From NCBI GenBank assembly GCA_039183635.1, contig JBCDBL010000112.1:1-14137 (forward strand): 14,137 nt of DNA. Reading direction: 5' to 3'. The notes under the pieces were generated by a model. The model made no database searches, was not told the DNA's origin, and worked only from the letters and a program-made list of their open reading frames with translations. This document shows positions 1 to 8,508 of this stretch, one piece after another. The DNA is from JBCDBL01 sp039183635 (GTDB lineage Bacteria > Pseudomonadota > Alphaproteobacteria > Caulobacterales > Parvularculaceae). Numbering within the stretch: position 1 is the first letter of the stretch; each line of letters starts with the position of its first letter. Both the position numbers and the translations under genes were made by a program.

Positions 1-2499
1 ATGTGCGGCGTGCCCCACCATTCCTACGAAAATTATCTCGCCCGCCTGATCAAGGCCGGTTTTAAAGTGGCGATCTGCGAGCAGACCGAAGATCCGGCCG
101 AGGCGAAAAAGCGCGGCTCCAAGGCCGTCGTCGCGCGGGAGATCGTGCGCTACGTCACCCCCGGCACCTTGACGGAGGAGGGGCTGCTCGACGCGCGGGA
201 GCACAATTACCTGGCGGCCCTGGCGGTGTTGCGTGGCGGGGCGGAGATGGCGCTCGCCTGGCTCGACATGTCCACTGGGGATTTTTACGTTCGGCGTACG
301 GATGAAGCGGCGCTGCCGTCGGACATGGCGGCCTTGTCGCCGAAAGAGATCATCGTCGCCGAAGACGCAGGGCCCGCCCTCGGCGACGCCTGGGCGCATC
401 TGACGCCCGCGCCGGCGGAGACCCCGCTGCCGAAGGCGCGGTTCGATTCCATCGGCGGAGAGCGGCGGCTCTGCGAGATGTTCTCCGTCGCCTCCCTCGA
501 CGCCTACGGCGCCTTTTCAAAGGCCGATGCCGCGGCGGCGGGCGCGCTCATTGACTATGTGGAGCTCACCCAGGTGGGCAAGCTGCCGGCGGTGAAGCCG
601 CCGCGCCGCTCCGACCGGGCCGAGACCATGGCCATAGACGCGGCGACGCGCGCCTCCCTGGAGATCGTGAAAACCCAAACCGGCGGTCGCGCCGGGTCTT
701 TGCTGGCGGCGGTGGACCGCACCGTGACGGGCCCCGGCGCCCGGGAGCTCGCCCGGCGCCTTGTGGCGCCCCTGGCGGACGCCGGGCGGATCAACGCCCG
801 TCTCGATGCGGTGGACTTTTTCCTCAGCGACCGGACGTTGCGGGACAACTTGCGCGCGCTGTTGAAAGAATGCCCCGACGTGGCGCGCAGCCTCTCCCGG
901 CTCACCCTCGGCCGGGGCGGCCCTCGGGATCTTGCGGCGGTGCGCGACGGGCTTGGCGCGGGCGCCAAAGCGGCGCGGGAGATCGCCGGCGCGACGCAAC
1001 TGTCGCCGCCGCCCGCCGATATCGCCGAGGCGGCAGGGGCGCTCACCGCCGGCGCGCCAGGGGGCTTTTCCCATTTGATCGACATGCTGACGCGGGCTTT
1101 GTCGGAGGATTTACCCTTTCTCGCACGGGACGGGGGCTTTGTCGCCAAGGGGTATCATCCGGGCCTTGACGAGGCGCGGATGCTGCGGGACGAGAGCCGC
1201 CGCGTCATCGCCGGTTTGCAAACCAAGTATGCGGAGCTTGCGGGCGTTAAAAGCCTCAAAGTGAAGCATAACAACGTCCTCGGATATTTTGTCGACGTCA
1301 CCGCCAGCCACGGCGACAAGCTGATGTCCGCGCCTTTGTCGGACACGTTCATTCACCGCCAGACGTTGGCGAACGCGGTGCGCTTCACCACGGTGGAGCT
1401 GTCGGAGCTTGATGCGAAAATCACCCGCGCCCGGGACCAGGCGGTGGGCCTCGAGCTGCAGGTGTTCGACGCGCTCGTCAAAGACGTCGCCGCGCGCCAG
1501 GAGGCGATTGCAGCGGCGGCCGAAGCCCTCGCCGCCCTCGACGTCGCCGCGGGCCTCGCCGAGCTTGCCGACGATGCGGCGTACGTTCGCCCGCGAGTGG
1601 ACGACAGTCGTGCGTTTCACATCGAAGGCGGCCGGCACCCGGTTGTGGAGCAGGCTTTGGAGAAGGCCTCCGACGGGCCCTTTGTCGCCAATGACGCCAG
1701 CTTGTCCGAAGACGGAACGCCGTTGATCTGGCTCGTCACCGGTCCCAACATGGCGGGCAAGTCGACGTTTTTGCGGCAAAACGCCTGTCTCGCCATCCTC
1801 GCCCAGGCGGGCGCCTTCGTACCAGCCCGCGCCGCCCATATCGGCATCGTCGACCGCATGTTCTCCCGGGTCGGCGCCGCCGACGATCTCGCCCGGGGGC
1901 GCTCGACTTTCATGGTGGAGATGGTGGAGACCGCCGCCATTCTTAATCAGGCGACGGACCGCTCCCTCGTCATTCTCGATGAAATCGGGAGGGGGACGTC
2001 GACGTTCGACGGGTTGTCCATCGCATGGGCGGCCGTGGAGCATCTGCACGACGAAAACCGCTGCCGCGGTCTGTTCGCCACCCATTACCATGAGCTTACG
2101 GCGTTGACGGAGCGTCTGGAGCGCTTGAAAAACGCCTCTATGGCGGTTCGGGAATGGAAAGACGACATCGTGTTCCTCCATGAGGTGCGGTCCGGCCCCG
2201 CCGACAGATCCTATGGCGTGCAGGTTGCGCGCCTGGCCGGGCTGCCCGCCGCCGCCGTTGCGCGCGCTGAGGAGGTGCTTCGTCTCTTGGAGGAGGACCG
2301 GGCCGAGAAGGGCGCACACAGACTGATTGACGATTTGCCGCTGTTCAGCGCCGCGCCGCCGCCGGCCGCGCCCGCCGTCGAGGCGTCCGGACAAAGCGCA
2401 GCGGAGGCAGAATTAAAGTCCATCGACCCGGATCAGATGACGCCGCGCGCGGCCCTGGACGCGCTTTACCGTTTAAAGGCTTTGGCCGAAGATGCTTAG
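1..2499 (+). CDS. mutS: DNA mismatch repair protein MutS (5' end outside the window)
   Basis: MutS is the mismatch-recognition ATPase that starts methyl-directed mismatch repair with MutL. The 832 visible residues cover the connector, lever, clamp and ATPase domains. The Walker A motif GPNMAGKST is at visible residues 581–589, the Walker B LVILDE ends at D660–E661, and the switch His of THYHEL is near 695. The C-terminus carries the short helical segment (DPDQMTPRAALDALYRLKAL) typical of the MutS oligomerisation tail. The ATG at base 1 is not the real start: MCGVPHHSYENYL aligns with the internal MAGIPYHAVENYL of Escherichia coli MutS. Some 60–90 N-terminal residues, including the mismatch-wedging Phe-X-Glu motif, therefore lie to the left of the window. 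The stop overlaps the glnD start by 8 bases, so the two are probably co-transcribed. Identity is certain; only the missing N-terminus is unseen. Confidence 0.98.
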   Translation: MCGVPHHSYENYLARLIKAGFKVAICEQTEDPAEAKKRGSKAVVAREIVRYVTPGTLTEEGLLDAREHNYLAALAVLRGGAEMALAWLDMSTGDFYVRRTDEAALPSDMAALSPKEIIVAEDAGPALGDAWAHLTPAPAETPLPKARFDSIGGERRLCEMFSVASLDAYGAFSKADAAAAGALIDYVELTQVGKLPAVKPPRRSDRAETMAIDAATRASLEIVKTQTGGRAGSLLAAVDRTVTGPGARELARRLVAPLADAGRINARLDAVDFFLSDRTLRDNLRALLKECPDVARSLSRLTLGRGGPRDLAAVRDGLGAGAKAAREIAGATQLSPPPADIAEAAGALTAGAPGGFSHLIDMLTRALSEDLPFLARDGGFVAKGYHPGLDEARMLRDESRRVIAGLQTKYAELAGVKSLKVKHNNVLGYFVDVTASHGDKLMSAPLSDTFIHRQTLANAVRFTTVELSELDAKITRARDQAVGLELQVFDALVKDVAARQEAIAAAAEALAALDVAAGLAELADDAAYVRPRVDDSRAFHIEGGRHPVVEQALEKASDGPFVANDASLSEDGTPLIWLVTGPNMAGKSTFLRQNACLAILAQAGAFVPARAAHIGIVDRMFSRVGAADDLARGRSTFMVEMVETAAILNQATDRSLVILDEIGRGTSTFDGLSIAWAAVEHLHDENRCRGLFATHYHELTALTERLERLKNASMAVREWKDDIVFLHEVRSGPADRSYGVQVARLAGLPAAAVARAEEVLRLLEEDRAEKGAHRLIDDLPLFSAAPPPAAPAVEASGQSAAEAELKSIDPDQMTPRAALDALYRLKALAEDA

Positions 2500-5254
2500 C
2501 GTCGCCACTACGCCGCCAAAGGCCGCGCCCAGCGCCGCGTTCTTAACCAAAGAGCTAAAGGCGGCTGTGGATGCAGCGCCGGCCGATCCGCGCGCGGCGG
2601 TTGCAGGCTGCTTGCGCGCGGCTTTTGACGAGGCGCGTATGACGTTGTCGGCGTCTCTCAGCGCCGGGGGAAACCCTTTGAAATTGGCCCACGGCTACTC
2701 AAAGTTTCACGATGCAGCGCTGACGGCGTTGTTTCGCGTGGGGGCCGTTGCAACGGATGCCCCCCGTGCAGGTAAAAAACTTTCTCTTATCGCCCTCGGC
2801 GGATACGGGCGCGGCGCCTTGGCGCCGCAATCGGATGTCGACATTTTATTCCTTATACGCGGCGGTGCGGAAGAAGAGATGACGCCGCTTGTGGAGTTTA
2901 TTCTCTACACGCTGTGGGATTTGCGCCTTGTCGTCGGGCATGCGGTGCGTGATATGTCGAACACGATTTCGTTCGCCAAGGAAGATATGACGGCGCGCAC
3001 CGCGTTGATCGACGCCCGGCGGGTGTGCGGCGGGGCGGAGCTTGCCCAGGAACTTCATAAGAAAGTCGACGCCGCCTTCGTGCGGCGACGGCGCGGGGAG
3101 TTCGTTGACGCCAAATTCGATGAGCGTGGCGCCCGCATCGCCAGGGCCGTTGCATCGCGTTATTTGGTGGAGCCCAATGTCAAAGAGGGCAAGGGCGGTT
3201 TGCGAGACTTGCAGTTGTTGCGTTGGATCGCCAAGGCCTCTTTCGGCGCTTCGCATTTTCCAGCCCTGGCGGACGAAGGCGTCATCACGAAGGCCGAGGC
3301 GCGCCGGTTCGTCCGGGCGCAAAATTTTCTTTGGGCGGTGCGCAGCCATATTCACGACATACGCAAACGCCCTGACGACCGTCTCACCTTCGCCATACAG
3401 CCGGAGGTGGCCCGGCGCCTGAAATACGCCGATCGCAAAGGCATGCCCGCCGCCGAACGTTTGATGCGGCATTACTTTCTGGTCGCCCGCGATGTCGGCG
3501 TGCTTGTGCGCAGGGTGAGCGCGGCGTTGGAGGAGGAGGGGTTGAAAAGGCCCCTGAAGCCCGGAGCGTCGGTCCGCGCCGCCAGCGATGCGATCCGCAG
3601 GGACAAATCCAATCTTCGGGTTTTGAAGGGGCGCGTCGATTTTGTCCGCCCCCGCCTTTTTATTCGAAAGCCGTCTGATATTATGCGATTGTTCCAGGTG
3701 GTGGACGCCTATGATCTTGATATTCACCCGAACGCATTCGCGGCGATCGCTGAAGCGCCGGCTGAGAGCTTTAAAAATCTGAAACGAGATGAAGACGCCC
3801 AGGATATTTTCCGGCGCATCATGACGCAAAGCCGAAACCCGGAGCGTGTGCTGCGGTTGATGAACGAGACTGGCGTTTTAGGGCGTTTCATTCCGGCGTT
3901 CGGGCGCCTGGCCGGCCGCGTGCGCTATGGTTTGTTTTACAGCCATACCCTTGATGAACATGCGATCCGGGCGGTCGGCGTTCTCTCGGCGATCGAGCGG
4001 GGCGATGAACGCGAGGAACATCCGGTCGCGACAGAGGCGGTGTCGCTGATTGAAAACAAAACGGTGCTCTATTTCGCTGTTCTGTTCCATGTTTTGCGCT
4101 ACAGCGGTCCGCGGAAAACGAAGGCGGGCGCTGGCGCTCTGGCGGAACGAATCGGGCGGCGGTTCGGCCTTTCCAAGGAGGACGCCGTGCTTCTTGGCTG
4201 GGTCGTCGAGAGCCATGCAGACCTTGCACGTGTCGCCGAGTGCCGGGACTTAACCGATATTAAAGGCGTCGCCGATTTCGCCTCCAGCGTGGGCAGTCTG
4301 ACCCGATTGCGTTTTCTTCTCATCGTGACTGTCTGTAGTCTGAAGATTGCCGGACCCCAATCCTGGGACGGATGGATGCGTCATCTGCTGCAGGATTTGC
4401 ATACGGCCTGCGAGGCGTATTTGCAAGGCGGCGGAGAGGCGGCTCTGGCGGACGCCTTCGCTCGTCAGGCGGCGACCCGCCGGCGCGAAGTCATGTCTGC
4501 GTTTGAAGGCCGTCCTGCTCCGGAGCGTCAGCGCATTAAATATGTGTGCGATGGTTTTGATGAGGCGTTCTGGGGCGCATTCAGCGCCGAAGCTTTGGCG
4601 CGTTACGTTGAGGCGGTTTTGAAATCGCAAAAACGTGACGAGGCCACCGTCATCGATGTGAGCGCGGTTGAGAGCTCCGGCGTGACAGAGGCCTTTATCT
4701 ATACCGATGACCAGCCAGGGTTGTTCGGCCTGCTGGCTGGCGCCCTGGCTGCGTGCGGCGTGTCCATTCGAGGCGCCAGGGCCGTGACGGCGGCGGACGG
4801 CAAAGCGGCTGATGTGTTCGTTATACAGGATCTCGATGGCGCCCCGATCGATGACAGCCGGCGTCTTGAGGAGATCCGCGGGCGTCTGGCCGCAGCGATA
4901 CGGGGAGAATTGCGTTTGCGGCCGTCCATGTTCACCGACCGCATCGGCGCACGCACGGATTTGTTCGACGTGCCTGTCAAAGTGCGTATCGAAAACGCTG
5001 TGTCCGATAGATTTACGGTTATCGAGGCCGAGTGCGCCGACCGCCCAGGTCTTTTGTACGAGCTGTCCGAGGTGCTTGGCGAGGCGGGCGTGACAATTCA
5101 TTCAGCCCATGTCGCCACCTATGGCGAGCGCGCCGTGGACGTTTTTTACATAGAAGACGTACCGGCTCATAAAATCACGAACGCCCGCAGGCTTGAGGGT
5201 CTGCGCCGGCGCGTCCTGTCGGTGTTGAACGCCGGCGAAGGCGGCGGGACGTGA
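2492..5254 (+). CDS. glnD: PII uridylyltransferase/uridylyl-removing enzyme GlnD with degenerate HD domain
   Basis: GlnD is the nitrogen sensor that uridylylates PII proteins when glutamine is low and deuridylylates them when it is high. The 920 residues show the family's domain order. The nucleotidyltransferase site GGYGRGALAPQSDVD lies at about 103–117, with metal-binding D115 and D117 intact, followed by the family hallmark EPNVKEGKGGLRD. A helical HD domain spans about 480–640, and two C-terminal ACT domains lie at about 734–805 and 841–915 (DDQPGLFG and DRPGLLYE loops). The HD domain is odd. The usual HDIAKG reads HVLRYSG at 533–539, the following DHS is lost, and the last ligand in VAD reads VCS at 614–616. 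H490 and H575 remain. Uridylyl-removing activity may therefore be absent (inference). The start overlaps the mutS stop and has only a weak, distant AAAGG, which suggests translational coupling. Confidence 0.95.
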   Translation: MLSVATTPPKAAPSAAFLTKELKAAVDAAPADPRAAVAGCLRAAFDEARMTLSASLSAGGNPLKLAHGYSKFHDAALTALFRVGAVATDAPRAGKKLSLIALGGYGRGALAPQSDVDILFLIRGGAEEEMTPLVEFILYTLWDLRLVVGHAVRDMSNTISFAKEDMTARTALIDARRVCGGAELAQELHKKVDAAFVRRRRGEFVDAKFDERGARIARAVASRYLVEPNVKEGKGGLRDLQLLRWIAKASFGASHFPALADEGVITKAEARRFVRAQNFLWAVRSHIHDIRKRPDDRLTFAIQPEVARRLKYADRKGMPAAERLMRHYFLVARDVGVLVRRVSAALEEEGLKRPLKPGASVRAASDAIRRDKSNLRVLKGRVDFVRPRLFIRKPSDIMRLFQVVDAYDLDIHPNAFAAIAEAPAESFKNLKRDEDAQDIFRRIMTQSRNPERVLRLMNETGVLGRFIPAFGRLAGRVRYGLFYSHTLDEHAIRAVGVLSAIERGDEREEHPVATEAVSLIENKTVLYFAVLFHVLRYSGPRKTKAGAGALAERIGRRFGLSKEDAVLLGWVVESHADLARVAECRDLTDIKGVADFASSVGSLTRLRFLLIVTVCSLKIAGPQSWDGWMRHLLQDLHTACEAYLQGGGEAALADAFARQAATRRREVMSAFEGRPAPERQRIKYVCDGFDEAFWGAFSAEALARYVEAVLKSQKRDEATVIDVSAVESSGVTEAFIYTDDQPGLFGLLAGALAACGVSIRGARAVTAADGKAADVFVIQDLDGAPIDDSRRLEEIRGRLAAAIRGELRLRPSMFTDRIGARTDLFDVPVKVRIENAVSDRFTVIEAECADRPGLLYELSEVLGEAGVTIHSAHVATYGERAVDVFYIEDVPAHKITNARRLEGLRRRVLSVLNAGEGGGT

Positions 5255-6837
5255 GCGTCTTAAAGTCTCTGGCCACCGTCAGCGGCTTTACCATGGCGAG
5301 CCGCGTTCTCGGTCTTGTGCGTCAGCAGCTGATGGCCGGCGTCCTCGGCGCCAGCGAGGGGCCTTGGGCCGACGCCTTCAACGCGGCGTTCCGTTTGCCG
5401 AACATGTTCCGGCGCCTCTTCGCAGAAGGCGCGTTCCAGGCGGCTTTCGTGCCGATGTTCTCCCGCGCCCTCGAAGGGGAGGGGGAGGCGGCGGCGAAAC
5501 GTTTCGCCGAAGAAGTGCTGGCGGGTCTTGTCTTTGTTCTTACGTTGCTGACCGCCGTGGCGGAGTTGTTCGCGCCGGTGCTGGTGTATCTTCTGGCGTC
5601 CGGCTTTGCAGAAGATGCGGACAAATTCGACGTCGCTGTTGTCTATACACGGATCATGTTCCCCTATTTGATGTGCATGTCGCTGGTGGGGTTGATGGGG
5701 GGCGTTTTGAACTCCCTCGGTCGGTTTTTCGCCGCCGCCGCAGCGCCGGTTCTCCTGAACGTCGTCACCATCGCTGTTTTGCTGTGGCCGTTTCAGGACG
5801 CTGCGACGTCTGCATACGCTTTGTCCTGGGCCGTGTTCGCAGCGGGGTTGGCGCAGCTCGGCGCGCTGTATGTGGGCTGTCGGCGATCGGGATATCGGTT
5901 ACGGCTGCGGATGCCGAAATTGACGCCGGGGGTGAAGCGATTGCTGGTCCTCGGCGTGCCGGGGTTCATCGCCGCCGGCGCGCATCAGATCAATATCATC
6001 ATTGGCACAAACATCGCCTCGCGCCAGCAGGGGGGCGTGTCCTGGCTGTCCTATGCGGATCTTCTCTATCAGTTCCCCCTCGCCATTATCGGCATCGCCA
6101 TGGGCGTTGTGTTGTTGCCGACCCTGTCGCGCAAGGCCAAGGCCGGGGATGAGGCGGGGGCCGTTGACGCCCTTAATCGCGCGCTGGAGCTGTCCTTGTT
6201 CTTCGCACTGCCCGCCGCTGTCGCCCTGGCTGTCATTCCCGATTTATTGATCGAGGTTCTTTTTCGGGAGCTGCCGGCGCTTGTGCTCGGCGCGACGGCG
6301 TTTACCGAACTTGACCGGGCGAGGACGGCGGCGGCGCTGATCGCCTTTGCCTGCGGTTTGCCGGCGTTTATCCTCGTTAAAGTATTCTCACCAGCGTTCT
6401 TCGCACGTGAAGATACAAAAACACCCATGCGCTTCGCCCTGTTCAGCATCGCCATCAACACCGTGATGGCGATCGGCCTGTTCTTTCAGATGGGGTATCT
6501 CGGGGTCGCTGTGGCGACGTCGTTCGCCGCCTGGCTGAATGCGGGGCTTCTCGCCGCACGGTTGTTTTCTCTCGGCGCGTTTCGCCCGGATAAACGCTTG
6601 ACGGGGCGTTTGCCCCGCATCATTCTCGCGGCGGTTGCGATGGGGGGCGCGTTATACGCGCTCACGCGTCACGCAGGATTTCTTTTGGACGGATTGCAAA
6701 ACGCGCAATGGTTGTTGCTTATCATCACAGTTTTATTCGGCCTTGTCGCTTTCGGGGTCGCCGGCCTTGTCTTTGGCGCGGCGCGTCCGTCTGATGTGAA
6801 AGCCGCCCTCGGCAAGGGCGATCCGCCTTCATCGTAA
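5251..6837 (+). CDS. murJ: Lipid II flippase MurJ (MviN)
   Basis: MurJ moves the peptidoglycan precursor lipid II across the inner membrane. This 528-residue polytopic protein has the family's usual length and its many hydrophobic segments. The N-terminal signature is clear: SRVLGLVR carries R18 and R24, and LPNMFRRLFAEGAF carries R54–R55 (equivalent to E. coli R52–R53). The TM8 region SWLSYADLLYQFP is unusual: residue 271 is Leu where E. coli MurJ has R270 (YYADRL), one of the arginines reported as essential there. The start is the GTG at 5251, which overlaps the glnD TGA stop by 4 bases (GTGA). This supports both the start choice and translational coupling. The gene's place between glnD and trpS is a frequent alphaproteobacterial arrangement. 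Family identity is certain; the effect of the substitution is unknown. Confidence 0.96.
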   Translation: MSVLKSLATVSGFTMASRVLGLVRQQLMAGVLGASEGPWADAFNAAFRLPNMFRRLFAEGAFQAAFVPMFSRALEGEGEAAAKRFAEEVLAGLVFVLTLLTAVAELFAPVLVYLLASGFAEDADKFDVAVVYTRIMFPYLMCMSLVGLMGGVLNSLGRFFAAAAAPVLLNVVTIAVLLWPFQDAATSAYALSWAVFAAGLAQLGALYVGCRRSGYRLRLRMPKLTPGVKRLLVLGVPGFIAAGAHQINIIIGTNIASRQQGGVSWLSYADLLYQFPLAIIGIAMGVVLLPTLSRKAKAGDEAGAVDALNRALELSLFFALPAAVALAVIPDLLIEVLFRELPALVLGATAFTELDRARTAAALIAFACGLPAFILVKVFSPAFFAREDTKTPMRFALFSIAINTVMAIGLFFQMGYLGVAVATSFAAWLNAGLLAARLFSLGAFRPDKRLTGRLPRIILAAVAMGGALYALTRHAGFLLDGLQNAQWLLLIITVLFGLVAFGVAGLVFGAARPSDVKAALGKGDPPSS

Positions 6838-6873
6838 ATTTCGGTGCATGTTATAAAAAAGGAAGACCCGGCT

Positions 6874-7899
6874 ATGAGCGATACGGGCGGTTACACTGGT
6901 TCCACAAGAGTGTTTTCAGGCGTTCAGCCTACGGGAAATCTGCACCTGGGCAATTATCTTGGCGCGATCCGTAAATTCGTCGCTCTCCAGGATGAGATGG
7001 AGTGCATATACTGCATCGTCGATCTGCACGCGATCACCGTGTGGCAGAACCCGAAAGAGTTGCGCACCCAAACCCGGGAAATCGCCGCCGCCTACCTCGC
7101 CGCCGGGGTCGACGCCGATAAAGCGATCATATTTCACCAGTCCGCCGTGTCCGCCCACGCGGAGCTTGCATGGATCTTCAATTGCATCGCGCGTATGGGC
7201 TGGCTAAACCGCATGACGCAGTTCAAGGACAAGGCCGGCAAGGACAAGGAACGGGCCTCCGTCGGTCTGTTCGTTTACCCGAACCTTATGGCGGCGGACA
7301 TTCTCGCCTACAAGGCGACCCACGTGCCTGTGGGCGAGGACCAGAAACAGCATTTGGAATTGGCCCGCGACATCGCCCAGAAATTCAATAATGATTTTGA
7401 GGCGGAGGACTTTTTTCCCCTGCCGGAACCGTTGATCAAAGGGCCTGGCGCGCGGGTGATGTCCTTAAAGGACGGTGCTGCGAAGATGTCGAAATCGGAC
7501 CCGTCGGACCTGTCGCGCATCAATATGACCGACGGCGCCGACGCCATCGCTAAAAAAATCAAAAAAGCGAAAACCGATCCCGAACCTTTGCCGTGTGAGA
7601 TTGAAGGGCTTGAAGGCCGTCCTGAGGCGGCGAATTTGGTTGGCATATACGCCGCCCTGTCCGGCAAGACGGATGCGGAGGTTTTGGCGGAGTTTGGGGG
7701 GCAGGGGTTCGGCGTTTTCAAGCCAGCCCTGGCGGAGCTGGCGGTTGCATCCCTTGCGCCTGTCGCGGAGGAAATGCGCCGGATGCAGTCCCAGCCTGAA
7801 TTCCTTGACGGCATTTTGGAACTTGGCGCTGAACGCGCCGACGCCATCGCCGCGCCGATCTTGCGCGAAGTGAAAGAGATTATTGGGTTCGTGGTCTAA
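6874..7899 (+). CDS. trpS: Tryptophanyl-tRNA synthetase
   Basis: This cytoplasmic class I aminoacyl-tRNA synthetase charges tRNA-Trp. The 341-residue protein has the normal bacterial TrpS length. It begins with the typical SGVQPTGNLHLGNYLGA segment, in which HLGN (24–27) is the HIGH motif, and has a perfect KMSKS loop at 204–208. The bacterial TrpS signature around VPVGEDQKQHLELARDIA is also present. I chose the ATG at 6874 because an AAAAAGGA Shine–Dalgarno sequence ends about 10 bases upstream and the protein then starts close to the conserved core. An in-frame GTG at 6844 would only add ten unconserved residues. The gene lies 36 bases after murJ on the same strand and is probably read from the same transcript. 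I found no leader peptide or T-box-like structure in that short gap. Confidence 0.97.
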   Translation: MSDTGGYTGSTRVFSGVQPTGNLHLGNYLGAIRKFVALQDEMECIYCIVDLHAITVWQNPKELRTQTREIAAAYLAAGVDADKAIIFHQSAVSAHAELAWIFNCIARMGWLNRMTQFKDKAGKDKERASVGLFVYPNLMAADILAYKATHVPVGEDQKQHLELARDIAQKFNNDFEAEDFFPLPEPLIKGPGARVMSLKDGAAKMSKSDPSDLSRINMTDGADAIAKKIKKAKTDPEPLPCEIEGLEGRPEAANLVGIYAALSGKTDAEVLAEFGGQGFGVFKPALAELAVASLAPVAEEMRRMQSQPEFLDGILELGAERADAIAAPILREVKEIIGFVV

Positions 7900-7962
7900 C
7901 ACGGGGGGCAGGGGAACCGGCGGCCCGTCTCGGCTAAAATCCACACATGGCGTATTGGGCTT

Positions 7963-8457
7963 TCAGTCGTCAGTTTGCAATTGAAGCCGCCAGTAGCCGA
8001 CATCGACGGGTTTGTCGAACTTCACGCCAATATCGGGAAAGCGCGCTGTTTTCTGAAATCCGAATTTTTCATGCAATGCAATACTGCTCGGGTTGGGCAA
8101 GGCGATCCCGGCCAGCAAACAACGCATACCCATCTCCCGCAGCTGATTGAGCAACGCGCTTAGTAATTGCGAACCATGACCTTTGCCGACGCTGTGCGGG
8201 GCGACATATATCGTTATTTCCGCAGTATGCGCATACCCGCGTTTTTCGCTCCACTTTGCAGCGTAAGCATAGCCAACGATGCGACCATCCTTTTCGCAAA
8301 CAAGAAAAGGGTGTCGTGCCGTTACATCATCAATACGATTGTCCATCCATTCAGTTGTAACAGGATCAAGATCGAAGGTGACGATCGTATTCACAACGTA
8401 GTGGTTGTAAATTGCCGCCAGTTGGCCAGTATCTTGTTTGCATGCCTTTCTTATCAT
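7963..8457 (-). CDS. GNAT-family N-acetyltransferase (phosphinothricin acetyltransferase-like)
   Basis: This is a single-domain GNAT protein of 164 residues, expected to transfer acetyl from acetyl-CoA to an amine. Visible features are the N-terminal MIRKACKQDTGQLAAIYNHYV, the beta4 strand EITIYVAP, an acetyl-CoA pyrophosphate loop SVGKGHGSQLL and the C-terminal NPSSIALHEKFGF. This combination is characteristic of the Pat/Bar/MddA (YncA) branch, which acetylates phosphinothricin, methionine sulfoximine or related small molecules. The actual substrate cannot be read from the sequence. The ATG at 8457 is supported by an AGGA 6 bases upstream (complement of 8464–8467). The gene lies 51 bases downstream of the sulfotransferase on the same strand and converges on trpS. 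A hand count over 8161–8460 gives about 47% GC, well below the flanking genes, which suggests horizontal acquisition. Confidence 0.88.
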   Translation of the reverse strand: MIRKACKQDTGQLAAIYNHYVVNTIVTFDLDPVTTEWMDNRIDDVTARHPFLVCEKDGRIVGYAYAAKWSEKRGYAHTAEITIYVAPHSVGKGHGSQLLSALLNQLREMGMRCLLAGIALPNPSSIALHEKFGFQKTARFPDIGVKFDKPVDVGYWRLQLQTDD

Positions 8458-8508
8458 AAGAAATCCTATGTGTACGGCGCTAATGGATAACTTTCTCGTT
8501 ACACAGAT

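Noticed and set aside
1..3. ATG at the first base as the true mutS start
   Set aside because: It matches an internal Met of the conserved MxGxPxH motif; the mismatch-binding N-terminus is missing, so the gene begins before the window.
1111..2394. Long minus-strand open frame opposite mutS
   Set aside because: It lies wholly antisense to well-conserved MutS sequence, encodes low-complexity Arg/Gly-rich protein and is an artefact of high GC.
6844..6873. GTG at 6844 as trpS start
   Set aside because: It adds ten unconserved residues and would place the purine-rich Shine–Dalgarno sequence inside the gene.
6838..6873. Separate trpS promoter using TATAAA at 6852–6857
   Set aside because: It would put the start of transcription almost at the ribosome-binding site and has no -35 partner; co-transcription with murJ is simpler.
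7900..7962. Terminator between the convergent trpS and acetyltransferase genes
   Set aside because: The G-rich stretch with ACGGG/CCCGT can pair only weakly with mismatches and has no U-tract.
8469..8505. Inverted repeat TGTGTA...TACACA between the acetyltransferase and the sulfotransferase
   Set aside because: Arms are only 6 bases with a 25-base loop and do not extend; no T-run follows, so it is neither a terminator nor a convincing operator.
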